This document shows, piece after piece, positions 48,150-60,607 of a DNA stretch of 64,000 nt. Each line of letters begins with the position of its first letter. Position 1 is the stretch's first letter. The translations under genes and the position numbers were made by a program. The notes below the pieces were generated by a model that saw only the letters and a program-made list of their open reading frames with translations, had not been told where the DNA came from and searched no databases. The DNA is taken from positions 331,281,519-331,345,518 of the forward strand of contig OW240913.1 of assembly GCA_933207985.1 (NCBI GenBank), given 5' to 3'. The stretch comes from Pelobates cultripes. Lineage: Eukaryota; Chordata; Amphibia; Anura; Pelobatidae.

Positions 48150-48545
48150 ACACACTCCCAGAAATATATACACAGACATGCTCCCAGACATAAAGAGTGC
48201 TGGACAGACATACACACACAAGGATACTCATTTCCAGATACACACTCTCTGGAACAAACACAGATACACAATTCAGACACACACAAACATATACAGATAC
48301 ACTCAGCCAGATACTTATTGCCAAACACACACACAAAAACACACACAGGAACAAACACAATGACAAACACTCACAAGACCTACACTGCAAGGTACACATA
48401 CACACACTATCAGGCGCACTTCCACGCACACTCTACCAGGCACCCACACACTTCCAGACTAACACAAACAATGACAGGTACAAACACATGAATGGAAACA
48501 CACACATACTTCTTAGTGCACACAATGCCAGACACTGCCAGTCAT
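48150..48545. repeat. CA-rich degenerate minisatellite
   Basis: About 400 bp of 'acacacac', 'cagacac' and 'agatacac' words with no strict period. Long overlapping ORFs on both strands here are composition artefacts (Cys/Val/Ser or Thr/His-rich). Confidence 0.85.
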
Positions 48546-51500
48546 AAAACAAATCTCAAAAACATAGTAACTGGGTCACTTACTGGAGTACTGGCTGTAC
48601 CCCTCTGATGACACAACACAATAGGACACACCACATCATAGTAAAAAACTGTGTGTTTCTTGAAACTTTTGGTACCATATGTGGTTGTTATGGTTTGCAG
48701 TAATAGATGTCTGATCCCCTTATTGTTTTCTTGAATTTAGGCCCCCTCAAATCCGAGCTGTCAGAACACCATCTATAGTATTTGAGTATATTACGTTTCT
48801 ACAGCAACCAGTCTACTAATTGCAAAGAACTGGAAAACTGATATTCTCTCTGTGCAAGCATCTTCAGTACATATGGTATATATCTAATACAGATACATAT
48901 ATGATATATTTATGTCATAGATAGCCCAGATAAGTTCTTTAATACATGAAGCCATGGATGCAATAACAAGATCCTCTTTACTTTGGCGACCCAAATGCTC
49001 AACTTCGATTCAACTTTTCGACACTGTTGCAAGCTGGATAGAGGGTAGAATAACCGGGCAAGTGCCCACAATAATTGAGGAACAACACCACACACGTCTT
49101 TAGTGCTTCACTGTTCCACACTCAACTGTGGAAGAATCGGGGCAACAACTGCATTGTACCACAGACAAGAGAATACATTGAGAGCACCTTCAGATGATAT
49201 CCCCAACAGACACCTACTGTGCTTATTGTGCCATAAGGACCTACCTTTTCCCTACCTTGGAAGACATTTCTCCCAAATGTCTTCTCCTGTTTTATTTATT
49301 TTCTTGCTCATATTAATTGTGCCTCGTTCTGGCTAGTTCTTGTTTTATATTTGCTTTATTTGATAAATTTGAAAAATAAATAGTTTGAAGTATTACTTAC
49401 TTTTTTGAGAAAGAAAATTTATATATGCTGCATGCTTTAAGAGGCCTTGATGCCTCTTCAATAAAATGATTGGACAAAATGCAGCTATCTTGGCTTAGGT
49501 CTTCAATTCACCTGATTTACTATCTTGCAACTCTTCTCTTTTGGCCTTAATTTTGTAAGTTTTTTTCTTAAGATAATCACAATTCACTGTTTGGTGAATA
49601 GATCCCTGATATCTTTTAACAGCACAACATGAGAGCTGAAAACTAACATTTGGTTCCTGAAGCACAAGAAAAAAATGGACAAATCAAGGTCTTAAGGAAA
49701 TGACGGTGGTATTCAGAGCAGGTCCCCCCACTTCAAGGCCGGTGACTATACAAATGATCTTTGTGGTATTAATTTTGCCATTGACAAGACAAGGTCTGAG
49801 CTGCGGAGTTTCTTGTAGATGCCAAGGTCGCACTTAATAAAGTCTTTTTGATTTTCTTGTAAATGCCGCAAGCTGTAATGTAAGATATTCCAAGGCTCTC
49901 AAGCTGGATCAGATTCTGAGTGACATATTTTAAAAGTTCTAAAATGTAAACACCACAGCCTTGGAAAATAAAATGATATTCTGTTGTGCTTGTAGTTTTT
50001 TTGCAATGTTTTCATTAATACTAATCCATTTGATTAGTAGCAAATATTGATGGGGCCTGTGGACACATTTATAGTCTTAACAAAACCATACTAGAGTTAT
50101 TCACATAACTGTGAATTGTGCACAAATTATAATAGAATTGCAAAGTTCAGGTCACATGTAGGTGAATTGGAAATATTTCAAAACAAAATAGCCATGTGTG
50201 TTTCACATAGAAATAGTTTTGTTTTTTTTAATTGCAAGAGAAGAACATGCACGCACCGTTTGGCGTTTAGTGAATAGATCTATCGCTCACATATTTTGTG
50301 GTGGACAGCAGTGTCCTTTGAATTACTAATATACAAATATCATGAAATACACACATCAATATTTATATATCTGTTTCATATATTTTAATGTTTTTATTTT
50401 TATTTTTATTATTTTTTAAATAATTTGGCTTGGTTTGTAGCTTAAATGATTATTAATAAATTATTTGTAGATGACCATTACACCTCTGTTGTGTTTCACA
50501 ATGTTAAGCATTTAAAATGTATTCAATAAGCTCCAAACTGTAGCAAAATAAAGTCCAAATTTCATAATTTAATCAAAAATTGCTAATTTACTAACTAGTT
50601 AGCATTTAGTGGTGCATCAACTAGCAACAAGACAAAAAATACCATTATCACTGCAAATAAGAGGATTGTTAAATGTAATTCACTTAATACTATTTTTATA
50701 TTTGTGAACATATTAACTACACAGCATTGCCCTATGATTCATTATATTCCATCTACAATGAAATATGTTCAAAATAACTTTAACACTTTGGGGCTGCAAG
50801 GACCTTCACATGTTATTGTGTTTCCTAAATCACCCAACAGGTTAAACACCATTCGTTTTTAATGCTTGTTATACTTCCAACAAACATGAGCAGCAATTTT
50901 ACAGACGGGATAAAGGCATTTTTAGTCTTGAACTTCCCTCCAAAACATCCAGTTTAGCCCCCTCTCATGTCACTGTTGATTAAGCGATTGTGGCATCCTA
51001 TCCCTTGCTGGAAGTGTGGGAAACAGATTACCTCTGAGCTAATGTAAGTGACACTCCAAGGATTGGCCGAAAGCAGCTTCTGTAAGAGCAGCAACCACTC
51101 ATTCCCAGAGGTCTTCCAATGTCATTTCAATTCAATGTGTGATCTTTGATGGACAATCTTAAATTGTCCTTTTGCACTGCCCTACCCCAGAAAGTAGACG
51201 ATCTGTTGAATTTAAAAGACCTTGCTGGAAACTAAATGTAGCACTTATACGGTTTAGAAAGTCAGAGGCACTTTGTTTCTGGGTACAAAGGGCTATTCCA
51301 GTTTTGTCAACTATCCTAATAAAGATATATTTATAATTTTAAAGGAAATATTGACGTTTGATAAAAAGTAAACCATTTAAATTGAGAAAAACTACTATGC
51401 AAGTAATGAAATCTAACCATAACAATATTCTAGTTTTCTGAATTATTTGTTTATTATTTCGGAATTTGTATTGAATTTCCCAAAGTAGATTATTAACCTT

Positions 51501-51955
51501 TAGCCTTGCAGTCTTTGCTACCTTAAATAATATTCTTCTTTACATATATAATTTGGGCATTCTTTACTAGCGGACTACTCAAATGTTTTAATGAAACACT
51601 GTTTTTGGTTGGAGTACCATTGCTGGAAAGAAAGGAAGGAAGAAAAACAGAGATAGAGAGAGAGAGAGACAGGCAAAACATTTCTGTGGTCCAGTTCTCC
51701 CTGCTGGCTGCACAATTCACCTACAGGAGGGAGGATATCCCAAAGGTTGGGCTGAGACAGAACTTGAAGTGTAAGTTCTGTTTGGACTGACACAAGAAAA
51801 CAACAAAAAACAAACCATGGCACAAGAAAACTTAGGTTAAAGAAACAGCTCACTGTATTGATGTCCATGAACACTATACTCAGGTTTAATATAGTGCAGT
51901 TTAGATTAGTTTGATATTCTTGGCATCAATGGACTACTAAAATCTTGATTGCGTT
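48546..51955. other. Intergenic, with two repeat-poor patches
   Basis: No gene recognised. The stretches 49685-49940 and 50940-51290 have balanced composition and stand out from AT-rich flanks. A short (GA)n lies at 51653-51670. Confidence 0.4.
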
Positions 51956-51959
51956 GACA

Positions 51960-52700
51960 TTTTCTAACCTGGATGATGCTGATTGGCTGAGACTACTGAT
52001 TGTAAAACAAACAAAGTAAAACATAAATAAAAGACCTGCAGCTGATAGGCTTCTCTTAAGAATTGTGTATTTAAGGATTCTTTGTAGGACTGCTGAGAAG
52101 GGAAGTGTCAAATGTGGAGTTGGAGAGCTTTCCATAAGTAAGGAAAAGTCCTGTAGGTGCGAGTCTGGGGTGCATGTAGAAGAAGTGGACAATAATAGGT
52201 CATTGGCAAAGCAAAGAGGCCAGGAGGCCGAACTAGAATATGCTAATGAGGGAGGAGATATAAGCAGGGGCCCAGTTATGGAAGGCTTTATAAGTAAGCA
52301 CAGAGATTGACTGACGGGAGGCTAGATGTAAGGTAGAGGAGTCTGGCGGGGGCTCATTACGGACTGTGGAGGAGTAATCTGGGCACCTTCCAGGCCAATA
52401 AGCAGTGAATTACCATAATCAATAAAAAATTGAGGAAACAAAGATAATAACAGACAAGCATTTATTTTTGTTCTCGGTGAAGAAGGGTGAAATGCGAGAA
52501 ATGTTTTTAAGATGAAAGCAACAGGATTTGGTGATAGATTTTATGCAAGGGGAGAAGGAAAGATCAGGAGCAAACAGTACACAAAGACAACATGTGTGTG
52601 GCGTAGAGGTTATGATATGCTCAGTTTAACGGAAAGAAAATGTACAGACCTCCCTTAGAGTGAGGGAGGAAAGATGAGAAGTTTGGTCTTGAAGACGTGG
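51960..52700 (-). pseudogene. LINE (CR1/L2-like) reverse-transcriptase C-terminal remnant
   Basis: The minus strand encodes FIDYGNSLLIGLEGA (about 52412-52370), the familiar 'DYCNSLL.GLP' thumb motif of CR1/L2 LINEs, then LTYKAFHNWAPAYISSLI (about 52290-52235), which resembles LTHTYKALNNSSLSYISSQI of the LINE at 54 kb. Frame changes and stops throughout. Boundaries are approximate. Confidence 0.65.
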
Positions 52701-53079
52701 AATTTTAGTTTTACATTAACAACACATTACTAATAAATAATAAATAAAATATATTTGTTGATCCTTGTATAAATCTCAAATAAGTTGCAGAATAATTGAG
52801 TTAAAGTCTAAGTAAAATGTTTTTCCTCATAATTTTTTTATTAATATTATAAATATTAATTTTAAATTTTTCCAGGATTTATACATCAGGACAAATAAAT
52901 TACATTTGACATTTCACATAGTACATATTGTATAACTAAAATTTATGTTTATATATCATATTTACTTTTTACAGTTTATTTATTACATAATCTCTGTTCA
53001 AATCTAACATTCATTCTTCATTCATACCGGACTATATTATTGTTGTGTCTGAAATACCAGGCAAGGGATATTAAATGTG

Positions 53080-53575
53080 GATTAAGAAAAATTAGGTTCT
53101 AGAGAAAGTTCTATTAACCCATGGGCCCTAAAAATATTTTTCCAATTGGCCTATGAAGTGGTGGTAGCCCCGTTCCGTATTGTATTGGTATTCAATTTGT
53201 TTGATTATTTAAATCCATTTTGGTTCTGTTGAGATTTTCCAGTTTTTGGTCCTAGTGATTTTTATAGCCGATAGAATATGTGTAATTAGGTACCTATGAT
53301 CTTTAGTATGGACTGGAAGATCCATATTTAATTTGAAAGTCTGAGGTGAAATGTGAATTATATTGTCGACTATATCGTTCAGGAATGCTAATGCATGTTT
53401 TTAAATTTGCTTAGAAGAGTACATTCCCACCACATATGGTAAGTATGTCCCTTATCAGTCATACACCTCCAACATATATCTGAATTTGACCTTGATATTT
53501 TATGTAGTTTTGTTGGAACTGTATACCAGTGATATACCAATTTTTCCTCATTTTAAAGGAAGATATGTTCCTCTG
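53080..53575 (-). pseudogene. L1/Tx1-type LINE ORF2 C-terminal remnant
   Basis: Minus-strand translation across frame changes gives ICWRCMTDKGHTYHMWWEC, the C-terminal CxxC...H...C zinc-knuckle region of L1-type ORF2, followed by LITHILSAIKITRTKNW. The inner DNA is AT-rich and full of stops. The LINE tail at 53657 begins just beyond it. Confidence 0.7.
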
Positions 53576-53656
53576 ATCCCTGTGTCTTTTTTTTTCTTTT
53601 AATGAAAGGGTTAATGCCATTTTTCTTTTGTTAATTAATAATTGACATTCACCTAT

Positions 53657-54350
53657 TATTATTATTATTATTATTGACATTTATATAGCGCCAACACATT
53701 CTGCAGCTCTTTACAATATTATGAGAGGGGGGATTTAACTATAAATAGGACAATTACAAGAATACTTACAGGAACGATAGGTTGAGGAGGGCCCTGCTCA
53801 AACAAACTTACAGTCTATAGGAGGTGGGGTATAAAACACATTAGGACAGGAAATAGCAATCAAATAAGGTGGGAGTGAAGCAGAGCTGGAGGAGAGAATA
53901 GAGTGCTGCCCTTTAGGAGAGAGCAAGAGACAGGTATGTGAGATAGAGCCTATTCTGGTAGGCCATAAGCTTTCCTAAAGAGATGGGTTTTAAGGCACTT
54001 CTTAAACGATTGAAGACTATGGAGAGTATGATGGCAGGCTATTCTATAGGAAGGGAGCCGCCTGCGAGAAGTCCTGCAAGCGTGAGTTGGCCGTATGGGT
54101 GTGTGCAGTGGACATGAGAAGGTCACGGGCAGAACGGAGAGACCATGAAGGGGCATACCTATGGATCTGTGAAGAGATATAAGAGAGGCTAGAATTGTTC
54201 AGTGCTTTATAGGTATGGGTTAGCACTTTTAATTGATTCCTATATTATACAGGAAGCCAATGTAAGGACTGACAGAGGGGTGAGATGTGAGAGGACTGAC
54301 TAGAGAGGAAAATCAGTCTGGCGTCAGCATTCATTACAGACTGTAGCAGG
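53657..54350 (-). pseudogene. CR1/L2-like LINE, 3' end with ORF2 C-terminus
   Basis: A (TTA)n tail at 53657-53675 marks the 3' end on the minus strand, followed by 'ttatatagcgccaacacatt'. ORF2 C-terminal coding is split in two frames: LTHTYKALNNSSLSYISSQI and HRYAPSWSLRSARDLL (54226-54044), then SLQSFKKCLKTHLFRKAYGL (to 53950). The middle of ORF2 is missing and replaced by unrelated sequence up to 55080. Confidence 0.75.
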
Positions 54351-55080
54351 GCCACCAGATGGAGACAGATTGTCAGGGGGCCCGGTCAGTGCTGGGCACT
54401 TTAAAAGCACGCCCAGCGCTGACCAGGCCCCGTGTGATGATGTCAGACAGAGCTGGGAGGAAGTGACTGCACGTCACTCCTCCCAGCTATCTGACAGGGC
54501 CGCGCGGGAGGAAGGAGGAGGGAGTCAGAGTGGGAACTCTGACTCCCATCAGGCTGATTCCACACTGGACCCCAGGGAAGTCACCCTCCTGCAAAAGGTA
54601 GGAAACAGGAGGGTGACTTAAACATTCTGTATGTGTATGTCTGTATGTATGTGTATGTCTGTGTGTCTGTCTGTATGTATGTGTCTGTATGTATGTGTGT
54701 GTGTGTGTGTGTCTGTGTGTGTCTGTGTGTGTGTCTCTGTATGTATGTGTCTGTGTCATACAGACACATACATACAGAGACACAGACACATACATACAGA
54801 CACACACATACAGACACATACACACAGACAGACATGCATAGAGACACACACACATACATACAGACACACACATACAGACTGTATGTGTGTGTGTCTCTGT
54901 ATGTGTGTGTGTGTGTGTGTGTGTCTGTATGTATGTGTCTGTGTGTGTGTATGCATGTATTTGTCTGTGTGTATGTGTTTGTGCCTCTATGTATGTCTGT
55001 ATCTGTATGTATGTGTTGGGGGCCCACGGATCAGTTTTGCACCGGGGCCCCATGTATTGTGTGTACGCCATTGTCTCGGG
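54351..55080. mobile_element. Insert between two LINE halves, with GT/CA/GT strand-switching array
   Basis: 'cagggggcccggtcagtgct' on the left and 'tgggggcccacggatcag', 'caccggggccccatgt' on the right frame about 385 bp of simple repeat: GT-rich 54631-54748, CA-rich 54755-54875, GT-rich 54876-55017. The many overlapping long ORFs here are artefacts. The class of the insert is unknown. Confidence 0.6.
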
Positions 55081-55660
55081 TTGTGGGTAAGTTGAAGACC
55101 ATCAAATGATAAAGGTGCAGGGGTAGCAGTGTCAGATAGGGAAAGCCATGTTTCTGTTAAGGCTAGAAAATCTAGGGAATGAGAGATGAAGAGGTCGTGG
55201 ACAGCAGTGGATTTTGTAATATTGCAAACAGAGCGTGCATTCCAGAGGGCGGTATTGAAGGAGGATTTAGAGCAAGAGTAACATGAGATGGGTATGAGAT
55301 TGGTGTGGTTTCTTGCGTTAGTACATGGTGGGTTTGCTGAGATGGGACTGGGGTTTGGAGAGACATCACCAGCTGCTAGGAGCAGAACGATAGAAAGGAA
55401 GTGAAGGTGGGAGTAGGATTTGAAAGTTTTGTAGGAGTGTATGTATATATATATATATAGAGGATTTGGGAGGAGTTGGCAGAGATAGACTGGAAAGGTA
55501 TATGTAGAGTACATGGGATGAATAGAGAGGGGAGGGGAGTAAAGTGGAAGTAATGAAGATTGTGTTGCCAGAGACAGGTGAGCAGTAGGATATTGATATT
55601 TTAGTAATGAGAGAAATTAGTGTGAAAGGGAAAAATAGAAGGGAGAGCATTATTTAGAGT
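55081..55660 (-). pseudogene. CR1/L2-like LINE, 5' part of ORF2 (endonuclease start)
   Basis: The minus-strand frame 55514 down to about 55080 contains NTALWNARSVCNITKSTAVH, DLFISHSLDFLALTETWLSL and SFDGLQLTHNPR, the N-terminus of the apurinic-endonuclease domain of CR1/L2 LINEs. It then runs into foreign sequence. A (TA)n lies at 55445-55459. The 5' end near 55660 is approximate. Confidence 0.78.
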
Positions 55661-55699
55661 AAATGTGTTTTGTTATGTAGATATGAAAATTATACATAT

Positions 55700-55700
55700 G

Positions 55701-55736
<36 letters not shown>
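55700..55736. repeat. (CA)n/(TA)n microsatellite
   Basis: About 15 CA units between short TA runs. Confidence 0.92.
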
Positions 55737-55739
<3 letters not shown>

Positions 55740-56695
55740 CTATGAGTGTTTAAACCATGGTTAGGATGCACCTAGTATTGGAAGTGGTGATATCCATGTT
55801 TTATGTATAGAATACACGGTCTAAGTACTAAGAAAACATAGTAACCGAAATCCACAAGAATAAAATAGTCACCATTGTTAATTGAAATATGTACTAACTA
55901 AATTAACCAATTATTGTTAATTAGAAGGTATTAACTTTCTTGAAAAATCTCTCCGGAATCATTAATTTTTACTGAGCTTGGAAGAAGGTTATATATTAGC
56001 TTTTCAAACAATGGCATAAGAAAGGAGAAAGAGAACACAGGGATGTACTTATAACGTTAAGACAGCCACGGTATTTGGACAGAAGACAAGTAGATTAAGT
56101 GTCCCCAGGCCTAGCACTACTTTGCTAGACTCATTGAAAATAATTCACACCAGAGGCTGCAATTTGGCCAATGATTCATAGCTTATGGATGACCTTGAGT
56201 AAACAAAGAAAAATATTGAAACTAACAAAAAATTGGATCTAGGGAAACTGTATCAGCTTAGTTTGTGGAGCTCTTAAGCAAACTGCATGGCTTATCACAT
56301 ATAGATCATAGGTGTGTTCATTTTTTTTGAAAGGGTTAATCCGAGGGAACAGTAACGAAAAAGTAACGTTACATGACATCATGTGCAGCATCACATCCTA
56401 GATAAGAATCTTTTTATATGAATCCTCTACACGAACAGATGAATCCACTCAGTTAACTATGCAGTTCATTTTTTGTAATTATTTTTAGAATGTAGAATCA
56501 GAATAAGAATCTAGAAGTAAAGGTTCTGATAATATGTATTATAGCACACTGGGCAATCCGATCCAGACAACAGTTATGCACTCTACCCTTAAGTAGCTAA
56601 CTTGAAATACCTACATACGATACAATAAGTATATCCAGGGACAGAAGGTATCAGAAAAAGGTAGGATAGATATAGTGACGAGAATGTAGAAAAAC
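55737..56695. other. Intergenic, nothing recognised
   Basis: AT-rich, no gene or repeat recognised. Confidence 0.4.
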
Positions 56696-56699
56696 GGAC

Positions 56700-58330
56700 A
56701 GGAGGCACACCCATGGGGTCAGGTCTGGTCTCCTATGAAAAAGTTTTTCTAAAACGTTCCCCTCCTTGGTCCAGAGGGGCAGTATCTAGGGGCATTCCCA
56801 CCACATATGAAGGTGTGTGCCTTTGAGGCCGCAGCCCTTACAGCACAAACAGGTTGGAATCAGTTTCATGCGATAAAGTTTTGCTGGGGTAGTATAGCAG
56901 CAGAACATGGTCTTAAAGCATTGCTCTTGTAATAAGACATATATAGATGAAGGAGCTACTGCTTCCCAAATATCTTGCCAGGTAATACCTTCCAATACCC
57001 ACCCCAAGTCTGCTACCCACTGTGAAATATAAGTCAACTGTCCCCATGGTTTCATTCAGACATAGCCTATTGTAAAAGGTCAAGCGCCGGTGGGCTGCCT
57101 CGTTGACGTATGTCTGCTTTGGTCTCTGACCTCCAAATATAAAAATAAAATCAGACAGAGTAAGGCTAGTACGGGATTTAAGCACATCAAATGATACTAT
57201 CTGTCCCCTTTCATAGAGATGACAAAATCTCTGTAGGACCGCCTTTTGAAGGTTTTTAAAATCTTGGGCTGACATTCTCGGAGGGAACGCCCGGTTTCTT
57301 AGTAGTGGAGTGATTTGGGAAGGGTATGAGGACAGTCCAAATTTATGAGCTGTTGCATCCCATATTCTAAAGGGAGTTAAGTATTGCAGGACTTGTGCAT
57401 CGCAATATTATTCTGCTATCTCTAGGAACCCACATGTAGTATTGGGGAAGATCCGCTCCCATCATTAAGGACTCTAATTCCCTTTTCCGTACATTTAACT
57501 GTAGGTGCCACATCGCTATCTGTATGAGCTGCACAGCCAGATAAAAATAATACAGATGTGGCAGTCCCAGGCTCCCTCACATTTTAGGACGATACAAGAC
57601 ATTTCTTATCATCCTATGTCTCTTGTTCTGCCAAATGAACGACCCTATCGCTTTTGTAATCGCTACCAGGAGGGCCTGGAACAGAAACAAGATACGTTAT
57701 GTTAATTTTAACGGAATGGAGACTGCCGATCCATGATATCGGCCTGTCCATCCAGTTTTCCATATCTATAGGTAATTTTGTACAATTTAGTGGGATCAGC
57801 TGTTAATTGAATTTGATAGAGTGTCATGAGATCTGTATACCATAGGTTGTTTGAATGAGTGCTGTGTCTGCCACTGACAGTCCCAAGGGGAGGGCGCTGG
57901 ATTTGTTCTTGTTTGCCTTGTAGCCTGATAAGATGACATACATCGTTAATAGGTCCTGGAGTGCTGCCATAGATGCTATGGGGTTGGTAATTGATAATAA
58001 GACATCATCTGTGTATGCAGAAACGTAAAACTGTTTGCCCCCTACCGTGACCCCATGGATAGTGCTTACATATAGCCTGTAAAAGAGGTTCCAGTGATAA
58101 GAGCAGAGGGGAGAGTGGTCATCCCTGATGCGTACCATTTTCCAATGTAAAGGGTAGATTAGGGGCTACCGCTATTCATACCTGTGCAGTCACATTTCTG
58201 TACATAGCCTGAATCATTGCGATGTAAGATGGCGGAAAGCCTAGAAATGATAGGAGATTTAAAAGATAGAGCCATTTGACCCAATCGAAAGCCTTTTCAG
58301 CATCAAGGGAAACTAATAGAGTAGGGGAGG
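56700..58330 (-). pseudogene. L1/Tx1-type LINE, reverse transcriptase to C-terminus, decayed
   Basis: On the minus strand: VSLDAEKAFDWVKWLYLLNL (RT motif with the first catalytic Asp, about 58315-58255), FGFPPSYIAMIQAMYRNV-like sequence, YTDDVLLSITNP (catalytic box, ORF 58138-57824; YADD is usual), then after about 500 bp of stops QRPKQTYVNEAAHRRLTFYN (57275-56913) and the C-terminal CKGCGLKGTHLHMWWECP (ends 56786). Frame changes and stops preclude function. The 5' part is absent beyond 58330. Orientation and clade are clear; length compared with a full ORF2 is under half. Confidence 0.85.
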
Positions 58331-59290
58331 TGTGTTAATTTTAACAGGTTTTAATCTCAGTAGAAACATGCTGGCTTTGCTACACTATGCTTTTTCCTGT
58401 AAGTACCATCAGCAGGACTATCTCCGGGGTAATTTCTATATGTTAGGGTATCCTTAGGGTACAACTCAGTGTAATTTTAAAGGGAAGCAGTGCATTGTTC
58501 TGGCATCAGTTTTGACATGGGCATTCTGTACCATTCTGCTGTCGCAAAAATGACAGTGTGCGTCATTCCACCATCAATGCTGACATGGACCACTCCACTC
58601 CTAGTATTTTATACAGTCAAAATGATACATGCACAGCGTCATTTTGGCATCACTGTTCCATAACTTTCTGGCACGCTCTGACACAATGGCGGGCAGCGTC
58701 TATACTATTTACAGGGAAGAAAACAGAAGCATTGGATATCGGCCCCGCAAACCAGAAGAGGGAGTTCAGGCCATGTGGAAAGTTCAAGCTACATGGCCTG
58801 AGGAAAGGTGTAGTGCGCCTAAGGAGGGGAGCGGCGTGGGCACCCTGTGCAGGTAAGTGTCATGCGGTAACACTTCCGGGTTCGTCACTCCGCTGTGCGG
58901 AGCTGGACCCCGTCCCCCTCTGATGCGGCTCTGACAGTATTTAGGGAGACCGCGCCAGAGAGAGGGCGCTTGGTGATTGTGTGTGAGCTACCTCCGTGAG
59001 ACCGTGGGCTCCACATGCTCAGCTACTGGGAGCTACTTCCGCTCAATGTGGGTCCGACTTCCGAGGATGCCGGCTCTTCAAGCTCTGATGTTGTCTTAGC
59101 CATCGGGCTAAGACAAGTATGCTTCACGTTATAGAGGAATGCTGGAGAACGGAAACTCACTTTACAAGTGGACCTTATCTCTTTACAACTGGAGGACAAC
59201 TAACCTTAAGTATATCTCTCATCTAATTATCTACAATCTCATTTAATATTGAACTAAGTCTTGCTTACTCAAATCTTCACTACTGCAAGC
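58331..59290 (+). other. Intergenic, possible degraded LTR-like or unknown repeat
   Basis: GC-richer than the surroundings at 58750-59100 ('gcgtgggcaccctgtgcagg', 'gaccgcgccagagagaggg'). The 121-codon ORF at 58558-58923 has no recognised family. The region might be one repeat interrupted by the MITE at 59544, resuming after 60041, but I could not find paired ends. Confidence 0.3.
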
Positions 59291-59470
59291 TACTAATTAT
59301 TTGGAGGACAACTCTCATCATGCTTATACACTATGCTCATTCTCTATGAACTGTTTCTTGCTTTGCAATTACACTCAGTGCTTCAAGTTACTAATTATAT
59401 GGAGGACAACTCCCATCATGCCTATTAACTATGAACTGTTCTTGCTTTGCAACTATTCTCAGCTACTTGC
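59285..59470. repeat. 98-bp tandem duplication
   Basis: 'ggaggacaactctcatcatg' at 59303 recurs as 'ggaggacaactcccatcatg' at 59401, with 'tatgaactgt' and 'cttgctttgcaa' in both units. Confidence 0.85.
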
Positions 59471-59543
59471 TTTATATTACTATTGAAGATTATTCTCATT
59501 AACCAAAGAATGTTACTTAATGCATCTCTGAGGAAATACTTAA

Positions 59544-60037
59544 AGGACCACTCTAGGCACCCAGACCACTTCAGCTTAATGAAGTGGTCTGGGTGCCAGG
59601 TCCTTCTAGGGTTAACCCATTTTTTCATAATTATAGCAGTTTCAGAGAAACTGCTATAATTATGAATGGATTAAGCCTTCCCCCTAATCCTCTAGTGGCT
59701 GTCTCATTGACAGCCACTAGAGGCGCTTGCGTGCTTCTCACTGTGATTTTCACAGTGAGAGCACGCAAGCGTCCATAGGAAAGCATTGTAAATGCTTTCC
59801 TATGAGACCGGCTGAATGCGCGCGCAGCTCTTGCCGCGCGTGCGCATTCAGCCGGCGGGGCGTAACGGAGGCGGAGAGGAGGAGGAGAGCTCTCTGCCCA
59901 GTGCTGGAAAAAGGTAAGTTTTTACCCCTTTCCCCCTTCCAGAGCCGGGCGGGAGGGGGTCCCTGAGGGTGGGGGCACCCTCAGGGCACTATAGTGCCAG
60001 GAAAACGAGTATGTTTTCCTGGCACTATAGTGGTCCT
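59544..60037 (+). mobile_element. Family A hairpin MITE, full length, seven consecutive hairpins
   Basis: A 494-bp element between TTAA 59540-59543 and 60038-60041, with termini AGGACCACTCTAGGCACC and CACTATAGTGGTCCT. Hairpins: 59556-59597, 59626-59664, 59689-59723, 59724-59771, 59774-59804, 59808-59855 and 59987-60032. This is the best preserved copy in the window. It has no coding capacity. Confidence 0.92.
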
Positions 60038-60041
60038 TTAA

Positions 60042-60607
60042 TGATGAACTTTGTGTTGTTGATTACTTGCACTTCTTCTTATTGGATTATTGCCTAAATG
60101 CAATTCATTTAAGTTTAACACTTACTAAAACTTAGTTTGAATCAAGTTACCAGCGATTCCCTCTTTTCTTAAAGCTACAGTATTGATACTTTAAAGTTTC
60201 TCCGTTTCTTCACTATTGTAATTAGGGAGGTTTACAAGCTGCAGTTGAGTTCCAAGCCAAATCACCCAAGTAGCGTAACAGTAAGTCTGTGACATTTATT
60301 TTCACGCCAAAATGAGACCAGTGCCTCCAGCAGCCCTAAACTGCATTTAAACTGTTATTTCCAGTTAGTGTATCTGATTTATACAACAAGCTCAGCCACC
60401 TTATTTTAGCCTGTGAAACCACAACATAATTTAGTGAATACTAATTGTCATTGCAGTTTCCATTGTTTCCCATGAAGCACTTGCGTCCTGAATGGAAGTT
60501 GTTGCTAACTGGCACTGCACCAAGCCAATGGCAAAAAATAGCAATTTTAGCATATCTTTGCAGCCACACCAAAACCATTTTTTTTTTCAAAAATTCTCTC
60601 TGGTTCT
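60042..60607. other. Intergenic, nothing recognised
   Basis: Ordinary sequence with short T runs. No gene recognised. Confidence 0.4.

Noticed and set aside
48116..48547. Cys/Val- and Thr/His-rich ORFs on both strands
   Set aside because: Artefact of a CA-rich low-complexity tract.
54631..55109. Overlapping long ORFs (up to 194 codons) rich in Cys/Val/Ser or Thr/His
   Set aside because: They are translations of GT/CA simple repeats in all frames and have no protein-like composition.
58558..58923. 121-codon ORF in a GC-rich patch
   Set aside because: No domain recognised. The GC-rich region may be repeat or old CpG-rich DNA. I looked for a retroviral-type LTR and found no paired ends.
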